A stretch of 8,857 bases of DNA from Parcubacteria group bacterium SW_4_49_11 (lineage in GTDB: Bacteria; Patescibacteriota; Minisyncoccia; SW-4-49-11): positions 1,697 to 10,553 of the forward strand of contig PXOY01000040.1 of the NCBI GenBank assembly GCA_003021915.1, given 5' to 3'. The notes below the pieces were generated by a model, which was given only the letters and a program-made list of their open reading frames with translations, was not told the DNA's origin and made no database searches. The position numbers were made by a program, and so were the translations under genes. Below are positions 1 to 5,726 of this stretch, piece after piece (position 1 is the first letter of the stretch; each line of letters begins with the position of its first letter).

Positions 1-1058
1 ACCTTCGGGCGATGGTCACAGGGTACCTCTTCGTACCAGCTGTCAAATTCCAACGCTTCCTTAATGCCTATGAGGTTCGAACCTCCGCCGTGAAGCAAAA
101 CCACCGGCGGGAGCGTATCACGCCGGCTGCGCGTGAGCATCTGCATACCAATCTCTACGCCTTCGAGCCACATGCGAATATCTTCTTTCAAAAGTTCGGC
201 CAGTTTATGCGAAACTTTCTTAGACAGACGCGCCATGGAATACTGCACCTTAATACTCTCCGCTTCCACCAACGACGTGTCCAATTCTTGCGCTATACGC
301 CGCGTAAAACTCAAACCGCCGATGCTAAAGTACGTGGTTTGTTGAATCAGTCCGTCCTCAATGCGAGAAATAACGGTACTCGTACTCCCCACATCCACCA
401 GTAAAAAGCCCGCGCGCGGATAATATCCAGCAATTAACTGGGCTGTAGCAAACGCGTCCGAGACGGTACCGGTGATTGGGAGATTCACGCGTTCGGAAAT
501 GTCAGTGAGCGCCTGGATATGGTCTTTGGGCGCGAACGTTCTAAAAATTTGCGCTTCGAGATACGCACCTTTCTGCCCTACCACCGATCGCACGCGTTCT
601 TCGTCAATCGCGGTGTTTATGAACGAGCTGTGGGCCAGACGTAAATCCGTATCCGAATCAGGCGCGTTATCCCGAGCTTGGGTACGGAAATGTTCTACGA
701 TGTCGTCCCACTCTTTGTTCTTAATTTTCTTCTGCGGTTTAGCCCGGCGATGCCAAGCCGTTGTAACATGTTCTTTTACGTCAGCTCCCGAAAGCCCGAC
801 AATCATGGAGGTGTTGTCATAGGTGTCCAAACGATTCGCTTCAATAATCGTATTTTCCACGACTTGAGCCACTCGGGCGGTGTGCTTGACACGTCCGTGC
901 TCCATTGCTCCGTCACGTTGTTTATTCAGACCCAATCCCCACACTTCCACTTCTCCCTCGTCGCCGATACTAAACTGCGCGGCTTTCGCGTACTGGGTGC
1001 CGAGATCAAGAGCGAGATGATAGGTTTTCTGTTTTCGTTTGCCCAATAAGGGACTCAT
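1..1058 (-). CDS. ftsA: FtsA-like actin-fold ATPase (partial, C-terminus beyond left edge)
   Basis: 352 codons are visible, with no stop before the edge. The actin/Hsp70-fold nucleotide-binding motifs appear in order: phosphate-1 LALDLGTQYAKAA (residues 15-27), phosphate-2 LLVDVGSTSTVIS (219-231) and the adenosine motif VVLLHGGGSNLIGI (319-332). Residues ~86-180 fit the SHS2/1C insertion of FtsA (AIDEERVRSVVG...GAYLEAQIF), in place of the 1B/2B subdomains of ordinary actins. In the family, FtsA tethers FtsZ filaments to the membrane through a C-terminal amphipathic helix, which would lie outside the window. PilM of type IV pili shares this fold and is the main alternative; no ftsZ or pil gene is visible to decide. 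The ATG at 1058 overlaps the stop of the upstream kinase-like gene (ATGA), so translation is probably coupled. There is no Shine-Dalgarno motif; TTTT directly precedes the ATG. Confidence 0.8.
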   Translation of the reverse strand, partial: MSPLLGKRKQKTYHLALDLGTQYAKAAQFSIGDEGEVEVWGLGLNKQRDGAMEHGRVKHTARVAQVVENTIIEANRLDTYDNTSMIVGLSGADVKEHVTTAWHRRAKPQKKIKNKEWDDIVEHFRTQARDNAPDSDTDLRLAHSSFINTAIDEERVRSVVGQKGAYLEAQIFRTFAPKDHIQALTDISERVNLPITGTVSDAFATAQLIAGYYPRAGFLLVDVGSTSTVISRIEDGLIQQTTYFSIGGLSFTRRIAQELDTSLVEAESIKVQYSMARLSKKVSHKLAELLKEDIRMWLEGVEIGMQMLTRSRRDTLPPVVLLHGGGSNLIGIKEALEFDSWYEEVPCDHRPK

Positions 1059-1633
1059 AAAAGAAGCATTATTTCGGCGAGCGTTCCCACAACCAGGGGA
1101 ACTACCACGTTATCGTCAAAGAAGGAAAGGATATTTTCTATGATAACAGCTACCGCCGCGAGCATACCAATATACCACACCGGTCCGAAAAACATCCCGA
1201 GAATAAGGGCGTCTACACTAAACGCCAACACTACCCCTTCCCAGCTTTGACGTGTGCCGGGACCTATAGACACTTTACCATACAACCGCCCCAATGTGGA
1301 AACCACATCGCCAAGAATCGCAATCAAAGACGCACTCACAGCTACGACGGGCGCAAAGACAGCGTGCAAAATCGTAATGGCGAGCAGCAAATTAATGCCG
1401 TCCACTTGATACCATTGTTCGCGCGTTTTGATGTGTTGAGACAGCGGCGTAGACAACGGTGTCTCCAGACGCACAAACTCGTACCCAAAGGCCGCCAACA
1501 GAAACCCCACGAGCACATACAGCCCGGCTTGAGGAGAAAATGTTTGGGCCGTCCACCAGTAAGCCGCCACCGGCACCAAGAAACTTACATGCAGTAATTT
1601 ACGAATTAACAACGATGTCTGTTTGTGGTCCAT
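1055..1633 (-). CDS. CTP-dependent polyprenol/diacylglycerol kinase-like membrane protein (SEC59/DGK1/VTE5 family)
   Basis: This is a 192-aa, highly hydrophobic protein with several predicted membrane helices. It carries the landmarks of the family that includes dolichol kinase SEC59, yeast DGK1 and phytol kinase VTE5. These are an N-terminal RKLLHV (11-16), ILGDVVSTLGRLYGK (106-120), SWEGVVLAF (130-138) and a late DDNVVVPL (173-180). Family members transfer phosphate from CTP to a lipid alcohol in the membrane. The substrate cannot be read from sequence. An undecaprenol- or diacylglycerol-type lipid is plausible, and uppP in the same window would supply a thematic partner for carrier-lipid recycling (inference). 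The gene starts 12 nt after the alaS stop and overlaps the FtsA-like gene by 4 nt, so it is the middle gene of a three-gene operon. No Shine-Dalgarno sequence is seen. A CDP-alcohol or CDP-archaeol synthase-like role is a less likely alternative. Confidence 0.75.
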   Translation of the reverse strand: MDHKQTSLLIRKLLHVSFLVPVAAYWWTAQTFSPQAGLYVLVGFLLAAFGYEFVRLETPLSTPLSQHIKTREQWYQVDGINLLLAITILHAVFAPVVAVSASLIAILGDVVSTLGRLYGKVSIGPGTRQSWEGVVLAFSVDALILGMFFGPVWYIGMLAAVAVIIENILSFFDDNVVVPLVVGTLAEIMLLL

Positions 1634-1645
1634 GTTTGGCGGGAT

Positions 1646-3373
1646 TTAACGTACAACACCGCGTATACGTCGAACATTTTGCGCCACGGCTTCCTCTTTC
1701 GTAATCTGAAACGTGCCAATATCAGCCGTATTCTCAACGTGTGGCCCGCCACAAAATTCTTTGGACGCCGTCCCGAACTGGTGAATTTTCACCGGATCGG
1801 GGTACGACTCGTGTTCCAAATAAATCGCTCCGCTTTGTCGCGCTTCTGCAAGGGGCATCTCAGTAACCTCTAAATCGTGTGCTTCCTCAATAAACTGATT
1901 GACCCGGCTCTCGATCTGTTGTTTTTCTTCCTCGGTTAATTTACGCGGGTACGAAAAGTCAAACCGCGTCCGTTTGACATTAATATCCGAGCCTTTCTGT
2001 ACAACGTCTTCTCCCAGCACGTCACGCAGTGCTTGATTCAGGAGGTGCGTGGCACTGTGCAGTCTGGTGACAACTTTGACCTCGTCTGCATCTTCGGCCT
2101 TCAACTCCCCGGTATCCAACGCCAGACCGTGACCGCCAAATTTGTGCTCGGCACCGGCGCGCGACACTTCTCGATGACGCTCTCGTTCTGCCTCAAATGC
2201 TTCTTCGTCAAACTCGATGCCGTTGAGGCGCATCAATTCCGGAGAAAGACCGTGACTGGCAGATAATTTAAACGCTTCTTCTCCTGTTAAAACATTATCT
2301 TCGCGCCCCTTCAACATTTTGTGTGCCTGCTTCAGGCCTTGACGTAAGGCTTGAGAAAAGGTTTCAAATTCGCTCTCCAGGTGCGTGGTGTAGTTGACTA
2401 ACCCGTCCTCTAATTCCGGATAGCGCTCAACATATTCTTCTTTGAACTTTTCTCCGATCTTGGAAAGACCGGGAAGAGACTCCTCTTTCATTCCGGCCAG
2501 GCTGAGCACTTTGCGAATCAGGCGCCTGAGTACATACCCTTGTTCTTTATTGGAGGGCGTAACCCCATCCGCGGAGAGAAACAGCGCGGACCGCAAGTGA
2601 TCAGCAATGATCCGCTGATGTTCCAGCGCGAGGTCAGGGAACATGTCCTGAATATACGCCATAACATCCGCGAAAACCGACGTTTGAAACACGCTCTCCG
2701 TTTGCTCTACCACCGCCAAGATGCGCTCGTAACCGCCGCCGGTATCCACTCCTTGGTTACTCTGGTGTTCTAAGGTACCATCTTGGTGTTGATAGTACTG
2801 ATTAAACACTAAGTTCCAAATTTCCACCCCATCCACGTATATTTCACTCGTCGGACCGCACGGCCCCTCCGAACCGGTCGGTCCCCAGAAGTTTTCGTCG
2901 CGATTTTCCCCGTATACCGGCAGAGTGATATCTTTTTCAGCTGCCAATTCGTTCCAGATGCGTTCGGATTCCGTATCACGCGGGGTGTGCTCGTCACCTT
3001 CGAAAATGGTCACATATTCAATCGCGAGCCCCAGGCGTTCGGCGACAAATTCGTACCCCATACGAATCGCCTGCTCCTTAAAGTAGCTATTCTCTCCGTC
3101 CGGATACTGAAAGGAAAAGTTCCCGAGCATTTCAAAAAAGGTGAGATGATTGCTGTCTCCCACCTCTGCTAAATCATCCGCCCGAAAGCACTTTTGCACA
3201 CTCACTACGCGGTTGCCGTACGGCGAAGGCTCACCCGAATAATACGGTTTAAACTGTTGCATGCCCGCTGTCGTGAACAGGACGGAGGTGTCTTGCGGCA
3301 CGAGCGAGGCTGATCTGACCCAGGCGTGCTCTTGCTCTTCAAAAAACGTTCGAAATACAGCGATTACATCCAT
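1646..3373 (-). CDS. alaS: Alanyl-tRNA synthetase, compact form lacking C-Ala and the beta-barrel insert
   Basis: This class II synthetase charges tRNA-Ala. The catalytic core is clear: SASLVPQDTSVLFTTAGMQQ (21-40), motif 2 around R64 with HLTFFEMLGNFSF (76-88), GPTGSEGPCGPTSEIYVDG (164-182) and motif 3 GGGYERI (212-218). The editing domain has its zinc/catalytic pairs H439/H443 (HSATH) and C541/H545 (CGGPH), so mischarged Ser/Gly-tRNA should still be cleared. At 575 aa it is far shorter than E. coli AlaRS (876 aa). It stops right after the editing-domain RRIRGVV segment, with no coiled coil or C-Ala domain. It also goes almost directly from the tRNA-recognition region to the editing domain, without the usual beta-barrel and its PFYAESGGQVGD-type motif. 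The ends look natural, since the ATG follows a strong promoter by 25 nt and a stop falls at a domain border. It heads the alaS, lipid-kinase-like, ftsA-like operon. Confidence 0.97.
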   Translation of the reverse strand: MDVIAVFRTFFEEQEHAWVRSASLVPQDTSVLFTTAGMQQFKPYYSGEPSPYGNRVVSVQKCFRADDLAEVGDSNHLTFFEMLGNFSFQYPDGENSYFKEQAIRMGYEFVAERLGLAIEYVTIFEGDEHTPRDTESERIWNELAAEKDITLPVYGENRDENFWGPTGSEGPCGPTSEIYVDGVEIWNLVFNQYYQHQDGTLEHQSNQGVDTGGGYERILAVVEQTESVFQTSVFADVMAYIQDMFPDLALEHQRIIADHLRSALFLSADGVTPSNKEQGYVLRRLIRKVLSLAGMKEESLPGLSKIGEKFKEEYVERYPELEDGLVNYTTHLESEFETFSQALRQGLKQAHKMLKGREDNVLTGEEAFKLSASHGLSPELMRLNGIEFDEEAFEAERERHREVSRAGAEHKFGGHGLALDTGELKAEDADEVKVVTRLHSATHLLNQALRDVLGEDVVQKGSDINVKRTRFDFSYPRKLTEEEKQQIESRVNQFIEEAHDLEVTEMPLAEARQSGAIYLEHESYPDPVKIHQFGTASKEFCGGPHVENTADIGTFQITKEEAVAQNVRRIRGVVR

Positions 3374-3398
3374 AATTGCGCGTCACTTATATATTATG

Positions 3399-3427
3399 AG
3401 TATAGCAGGAAAATACGTCTTTGCCAA
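3399..3427 (-). promoter_or_regulatory. alaS operon promoter (sigma70-type, extended -10)
   Basis: Reading the minus strand, TTGGCA (3427-3422) is followed after 17 nt by TATACT (3404-3399), preceded by TGC to make an extended -10. Both hexamers match consensus at 5 of 6 positions. Transcription should start near 3391, giving a 5' UTR of roughly 18 nt before the alaS ATG at 3373. The -35 box lies only 6 nt from the edge of repeat copy 1. Confidence 0.75.
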
Positions 3428-3433
3428 ACATTA

Positions 3434-3597
3434 GAAGTCATCTCAAAAATATACGTTCGGTTACTGTGAAGTACGGGTATAATCTCGGGATACGGCTTAT
3501 ATTCACTACACAATGCCTACCCACCCATAGCCCCGGTTCGTTCATAGAAGCCGTATCCCGAGATACATAATGAGTATAAGAATTCTGGAATGGCCTC
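3434..3597 (+). repeat. 165-bp interspersed repeat, copy 1
   Basis: This 164-bp unit recurs inverted at 5727-5891 with about nine substitutions and one single-base gap, roughly 94% identity by eye. In order it holds a ~48-bp leader (GAAGTCATCTCAAA...TACGTTCGGTTACTG), an 83-nt hairpin unit (3482-3564) and a ~33-bp tail (GAGTATAAG...CTGGAATGGCCTC). It reads plus-strand toward tRNA-Lys. No reading frame is conserved between the copies, so it does not look coding. Similarity fades on both sides of the quoted limits. I do not recognise the family. Confidence 0.9.
3482..3564 (+). other. Large hairpin / terminal-inverted-repeat unit in repeat copy 1
   Basis: A perfect 17-bp inverted repeat has ATCTCGGGATACGGCTT at 3482-3498 and its reverse complement at 3548-3564. 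It encloses a 49-nt loop. The loop's minus strand carries G-runs with spacings GGGG-4-GGG-1-GGG-2-GG (3516-3534). No T-run follows, so it is not a typical intrinsic terminator. The upstream neighbour alaS is divergent, so it cannot terminate that gene. Confidence 0.85.
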
Positions 3598-3608
3598 GAG
3601 GCCATTCC
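3587..3608. repeat. Perfect 22-bp palindrome at the end of repeat copy 1
   Basis: The sequence GGAATGGCCTC is followed at once by its exact reverse complement GAGGCCATTCC. The left half is the conserved end of the repeat. The right half plus TTATAC resembles the same end in reverse, with about 7 nt missing compared with copy 2 (CCATTCC-AGAAATC-TTATAC). This suggests a remnant of a second, head-to-head repeat unit. It lies between repeat copy 1 and the tRNA-Lys promoter. Confidence 0.85.
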
Positions 3609-3642
3609 TTATACGACATGTCAGCTGGCGGTAGGTAACCGG

Positions 3643-3670
3643 TTTACAGAAGACGGCCATACGCGATAAA
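3643..3670 (+). promoter_or_regulatory. Likely promoter of tRNA-Lys (and the MPG gene)
   Basis: TTTACA (3643-3648, 5 of 6 to the -35 consensus) is followed after 16 nt by GATAAA (3665-3670, 4 of 6 to the -10). The predicted start near 3677 is about 5 nt before the mature tRNA 5' end. The glycosylase gene begins 70 nt after the tRNA without an evident promoter of its own, so it is probably read from here too. Confidence 0.5.
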
Positions 3671-3681
3671 CTAACGGATGC

Positions 3682-3754
3682 GGGCCTATAGCTCAGCTGG
3701 TAGAGCAACGGCCTTTTAAGCCGTGTGCCGATGGTTCGAGTCCATCTGGGCCCA
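3682..3754 (+). tRNA. tRNA-Lys (anticodon UUU)
   Basis: The full cloverleaf folds by eye. The acceptor stem pairs GGGCCTA with TGGGCCC (one G-U pair), with discriminator A3754. The D stem is GCTC/GAGC around AGCTGGTA. The anticodon stem ACGGC/GCCGT carries loop CTTTTAA, giving anticodon TTT (Lys). The variable loop is GTGCC, and the T stem GATGG/CCATC carries TTCGAGT. At 73 nt, no 3' CCA is encoded (CTG follows the discriminator base), so a CCA-adding enzyme is needed. Confidence 0.97.
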
Positions 3755-3824
3755 CTGTAATCTCTTCAGAATATCCTCGGAGAGCATCTGCTCTGCCTCT
3801 ATCATTCTGTGCCCTCCCCGTTTT

Positions 3825-4403
3825 ATGGATGAATCTGTCTTATCACCTCATGTATATACGCAGCAGGCAGACTCCGTCGCTTTTCACCTATTAGGCCGGC
3901 GGCTTGTTCGTTATACCTCTGAGGGTGTCCTCGCGGGACTCATAACCGAGACCGAGGCCTATCTGCCCGATGGAGATCCAGCCAATCACGCCTCACGAGG
4001 CGAGACTCCTCGGAACGCGTCGATGTTTCTGGCAGGCGGACACTGGTATGTGTATCTCGTATACGGCGTGCATTACTGTCTGAATCTGGTCACCGGCCGG
4101 GAACAAAGCGGGGAAGCGGTCCTCATTCGCGGAGTCTCTCCCACCCATGGCCATGAACACATCCGCGCTAACCGCCCTAATGTTGCTCCAAGAGACCTCA
4201 CCAATGGACCGGCCAAACTCACCAAGGCCTTTGCCATAGATACTGATTGGGATGGCACATTCCTTGCGGACAGCTCCCTTACCATAACGGAGACTGACAC
4301 CCATCCGCCGAACGAGGAAATTCATACCACCGATCGGGTCGGTATCTCAAAGGCACGTGATCGTTTTCTGCGGTATGTGTGGGTTGGTTCCCCACAATAC
4401 TGA
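3825..4403 (+). CDS. 3-methyladenine DNA glycosylase, MPG/AAG family
   Basis: This monofunctional base-excision enzyme removes alkylated or deaminated purines (3-methyladenine, hypoxanthine) from DNA. The 192-aa product matches the AAG fold closely. ITETEAY carries the catalytic Glu (E44, equivalent to human E125) and Y46 (Y127). DPANH gives H55 (H136). WYVYLVYGVHYCLN gives the intercalating Tyr (Y77, Y159) and N87 (N169). TPRNASMF, NGPAKLTKAFAI and DRVGISKARDRFLRY complete the family pattern. The frame stays open back into the tRNA, but the ATG at 3825 gives the usual family N-terminus and avoids overlapping the tRNA. No Shine-Dalgarno motif is present. The gene follows tRNA-Lys by 70 nt on the same strand and converges on the mazG-like gene, with 6 nt between stop codons. 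A weak 5-bp hairpin at 3781-3794 lies in its leader and lacks a T-run. Confidence 0.93.
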   Translation: MDESVLSPHVYTQQADSVAFHLLGRRLVRYTSEGVLAGLITETEAYLPDGDPANHASRGETPRNASMFLAGGHWYVYLVYGVHYCLNLVTGREQSGEAVLIRGVSPTHGHEHIRANRPNVAPRDLTNGPAKLTKAFAIDTDWDGTFLADSSLTITETDTHPPNEEIHTTDRVGISKARDRFLRYVWVGSPQY

Positions 4404-4409
4404 AGTCCC

Positions 4410-4784
4410 TTACTTCTCCAGCTCCTCGCGCTCTCCGGAACGATTGGTTTTCTCAAGCATCTCTTGATTGTCATAGCCTTCAGGGAACCGTGCCTGTAAT
4501 TTACGAATATTTTTATCCCACAAGTCCTCAAACGAAATATCGAGCGCGTCACAAAACAGCGCGAAATACCACATCATATCGCCCGCTTCGCCTATAAGCT
4601 CCACCGTATCAAGCGTTTTCCCATGAATTTTCGCCTTTTTGATCAGATCGGCCATTTCTCCGGACTCCGACGTAATCCCCCACAAGGCGTGTTCCAGTTG
4701 AGGAGGAACCTCCTCACTCCCCTCAAACGTGTACTCCCCGTGGTGCGTGCGCATTGCTTGTTCGATGTACTCGCGTGATGTCAT
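4410..4784 (-). CDS. MazG-like nucleoside triphosphate pyrophosphohydrolase
   Basis: This 124-aa protein has the single MazG-type helical unit. The metal-binding pattern is ExxE at E40/E43 (TSESGEMADLIKKAKIHGK) followed by ExxD at E66/D69 (ELIGEAGDMMWYFALFCDAL). The end NIRKLQARFPEGY is typical of MazG-like proteins and phage relatives. The family hydrolyses (d)NTPs to (d)NMP plus pyrophosphate, often as house-cleaning of damaged nucleotides; the actual substrate is unknown. The frame is open to an ATG at 4865, but I chose the ATG at 4784. It gives the compact family N-terminus (MTSREYIEQAM), and the extra 27 residues would lie across and upstream of an extended -10 promoter. The C-terminal 15 residues are charged (NRSGEREELEK). 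It is convergent with the MPG glycosylase, a suggestive DNA/nucleotide-damage pairing (inference). Confidence 0.88.
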   Translation of the reverse strand: MTSREYIEQAMRTHHGEYTFEGSEEVPPQLEHALWGITSESGEMADLIKKAKIHGKTLDTVELIGEAGDMMWYFALFCDALDISFEDLWDKNIRKLQARFPEGYDNQEMLEKTNRSGEREELEK

Positions 4785-4810
4785 AGAAATATCGTTATGC
4801 TTCCCAACGC

Positions 4811-4819
4811 ATGATAGCA
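4811..4819 (-). promoter_or_regulatory. Extended -10 promoter of the mazG-like gene
   Basis: On the minus strand TGCTATCAT (4819-4811) is an extended -10 with TATCAT matching consensus at 5 of 6; no convincing -35 is seen 16-18 nt upstream. It lies 26 nt before the ATG at 4784, almost the same distance as the alaS promoter from its start. This helps decide the start codon. Confidence 0.5.
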
Positions 4820-4831
4820 CGAGTGGTTCGT

Positions 4832-4923
4832 TTGCCCGAAAACGCTTTCGATTGGGTAATGCCACCTAATAACACAGCCCTCTTTCCTCTGCAAACTCCG
4901 AACAACAGTGCGTGCTCGGGCAA
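4832..4923 (-). other. Possible structured spacer (long-range inverted repeat)
   Basis: The 140-nt spacer between the membrane-protein gene and the mazG-like gene holds an 8-bp inverted repeat. Its arms are TTGCCCGA (minus 4923-4916) and TCGGGCAA (minus 4839-4832), about 76 nt apart. The distal arm overlaps a local hairpin CGAAA-GCGT-TTTCG. The two pairings would exclude each other, which could be attenuator-like or chance. There is no U-run and no known RNA motif. Confidence 0.25.
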
Positions 4924-4924
4924 C

Positions 4925-5659
4925 CTAGCGATCCGGCTCGCCCGAGACATCCTCCGTATGAATGTGAGCCACCGCCTCTTCCGGATCCAGTTCTTGGGAC
5001 TGATCATCTGAGCTTTGGGTTTCTTCTGTCTCGTTGAGGGACTGAGCACGCTTCGCGTCTGCGGTGAATTCGGAAATCGCTTCGTAAATTTGGGGTAAGA
5101 AAAACAGCCCTCCCACATCCACTAAAATCAACATCCCAAACACAAAAACCATGGCAATTTCCGGAAGAACAGGATACTCTCCTCCAAGCGTCCACATGAT
5201 AGAAAGGACCATTACGACAGACAGAAGCACGGAAAAGACTAACGAAAGACGTTGGACAGCTTTGCGTTGTTCACTCAACGAAAAAAGTGGTGTGTGAATT
5301 AAGAGAACAATCAAAAGAGACGTATACGCCAATTGACTCTGATAGAGATTGGAGGGAACTACCTGCAACAGCACCGCGGGCATGATGAGAATGAAAAAGC
5401 AAAAGCTCACAGTGCCGACCATGACAAACGCGAAGGCGGTAGCGGAGTTTTTAAGCGTGTGTTCCGTGTACCACGTCAACCCCACCACAAGCAAACTTAA
5501 CACGAGAACAGTTATGCTTAACCCGGCCTGAATGAGCTCTTCGCGAACCCAAACATCACGGAACATAACTAAAACCATGTTCCCCAATCCCAAAATAAAT
5601 AGGCAGGAAATCGCTAATCGCAGGAATAACAGCGAAGAAAGTTTGTCAGTCATATTCAT
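4925..5659 (-). CDS. Six-TM membrane protein with acidic C-terminal tail, function unknown
   Basis: I do not recognise this 244-aa protein. It shows six likely membrane helices at about residues 9-32, 45-64, 73-98, 109-126, 139-157 and 167-188. A polar, strongly acidic tail follows (~195-244, with ETEETQSSDDQSQELDPEEA). The short charged loop SEQRKAVQR (129-137) between helices 4 and 5 is positive. The even number of helices would place both ends on the same side, probably the cytoplasm. No catalytic motif, repeat or signal peptidase site is evident. The start is either 5659 or the in-frame ATG six bases later (5653). An extended -10 box lies only 13 nt before 5659, so the mRNA may be nearly leaderless. 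Repeat copy 2 sits just upstream. The reading frame's clear hydrophobic periodicity makes a real gene very likely. Confidence 0.85.
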   Translation of the reverse strand: MNMTDKLSSLLFLRLAISCLFILGLGNMVLVMFRDVWVREELIQAGLSITVLVLSLLVVGLTWYTEHTLKNSATAFAFVMVGTVSFCFFILIMPAVLLQVVPSNLYQSQLAYTSLLIVLLIHTPLFSLSEQRKAVQRLSLVFSVLLSVVMVLSIMWTLGGEYPVLPEIAMVFVFGMLILVDVGGLFFLPQIYEAISEFTADAKRAQSLNETEETQSSDDQSQELDPEEAVAHIHTEDVSGEPDR

Positions 5660-5672
5660 TCATCTTTGGGCT

Positions 5673-5681
5673 ATTATACCA
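5673..5681 (-). promoter_or_regulatory. Extended -10 promoter of the six-TM protein gene
   Basis: Minus-strand TGGTATAAT (5681-5673) is a perfect extended -10. No good -35 is present at 16-18 nt, as is usual for extended -10 promoters. With initiation 5-8 nt downstream (around 5665-5668), the leader before the ATG at 5659 would be only about 6-9 nt. Confidence 0.65.
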
Positions 5682-5726
5682 TGAAGCCTGCGGACAGGAC
5701 TACACGAGCCGGCAATTGAAGCTCTA

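Noticed and set aside
12..1049. Plus-strand open frames across the left kilobase
   Set aside because: The minus strand carries a continuous 352-codon FtsA-like frame with all nucleotide-binding motifs. The plus frames are shadows without family features.
3482..3564. Intrinsic terminator reading of the repeat hairpin
   Set aside because: No T-run follows on either strand, the loop is 49 nt, and next to copy 1 there is no gene reading into it from the left.
3517..3708. 63-aa minus-strand frame through repeat copy 1 and the tRNA
   Set aside because: It runs antisense across the tRNA, and the equivalent strand of copy 2 does not keep the frame or protein.
3723..3824. Longer N-terminus of the MPG glycosylase, starting inside tRNA-Lys
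   Set aside because: It would overlap the tRNA 3' half, and the extra residues have no family counterpart. The ATG at 3825 gives the usual start.
1055..4403. Recoded TGA (Gracilibacteria/SR1-type code)
   Set aside because: TGA ends both the kinase-like gene and the MPG gene at natural protein ends; no family alignment suggests read-through.
4785..4865. 27-residue N-terminal extension of the MazG-like protein
   Set aside because: The extension spans an extended -10 promoter and is not part of the family domain.
4820..4924. Known small RNA (SRP RNA, 6S, RNase P fragment) in the spacer
   Set aside because: None of the diagnostic motifs of these RNAs could be found; only weak inverted repeats are present.
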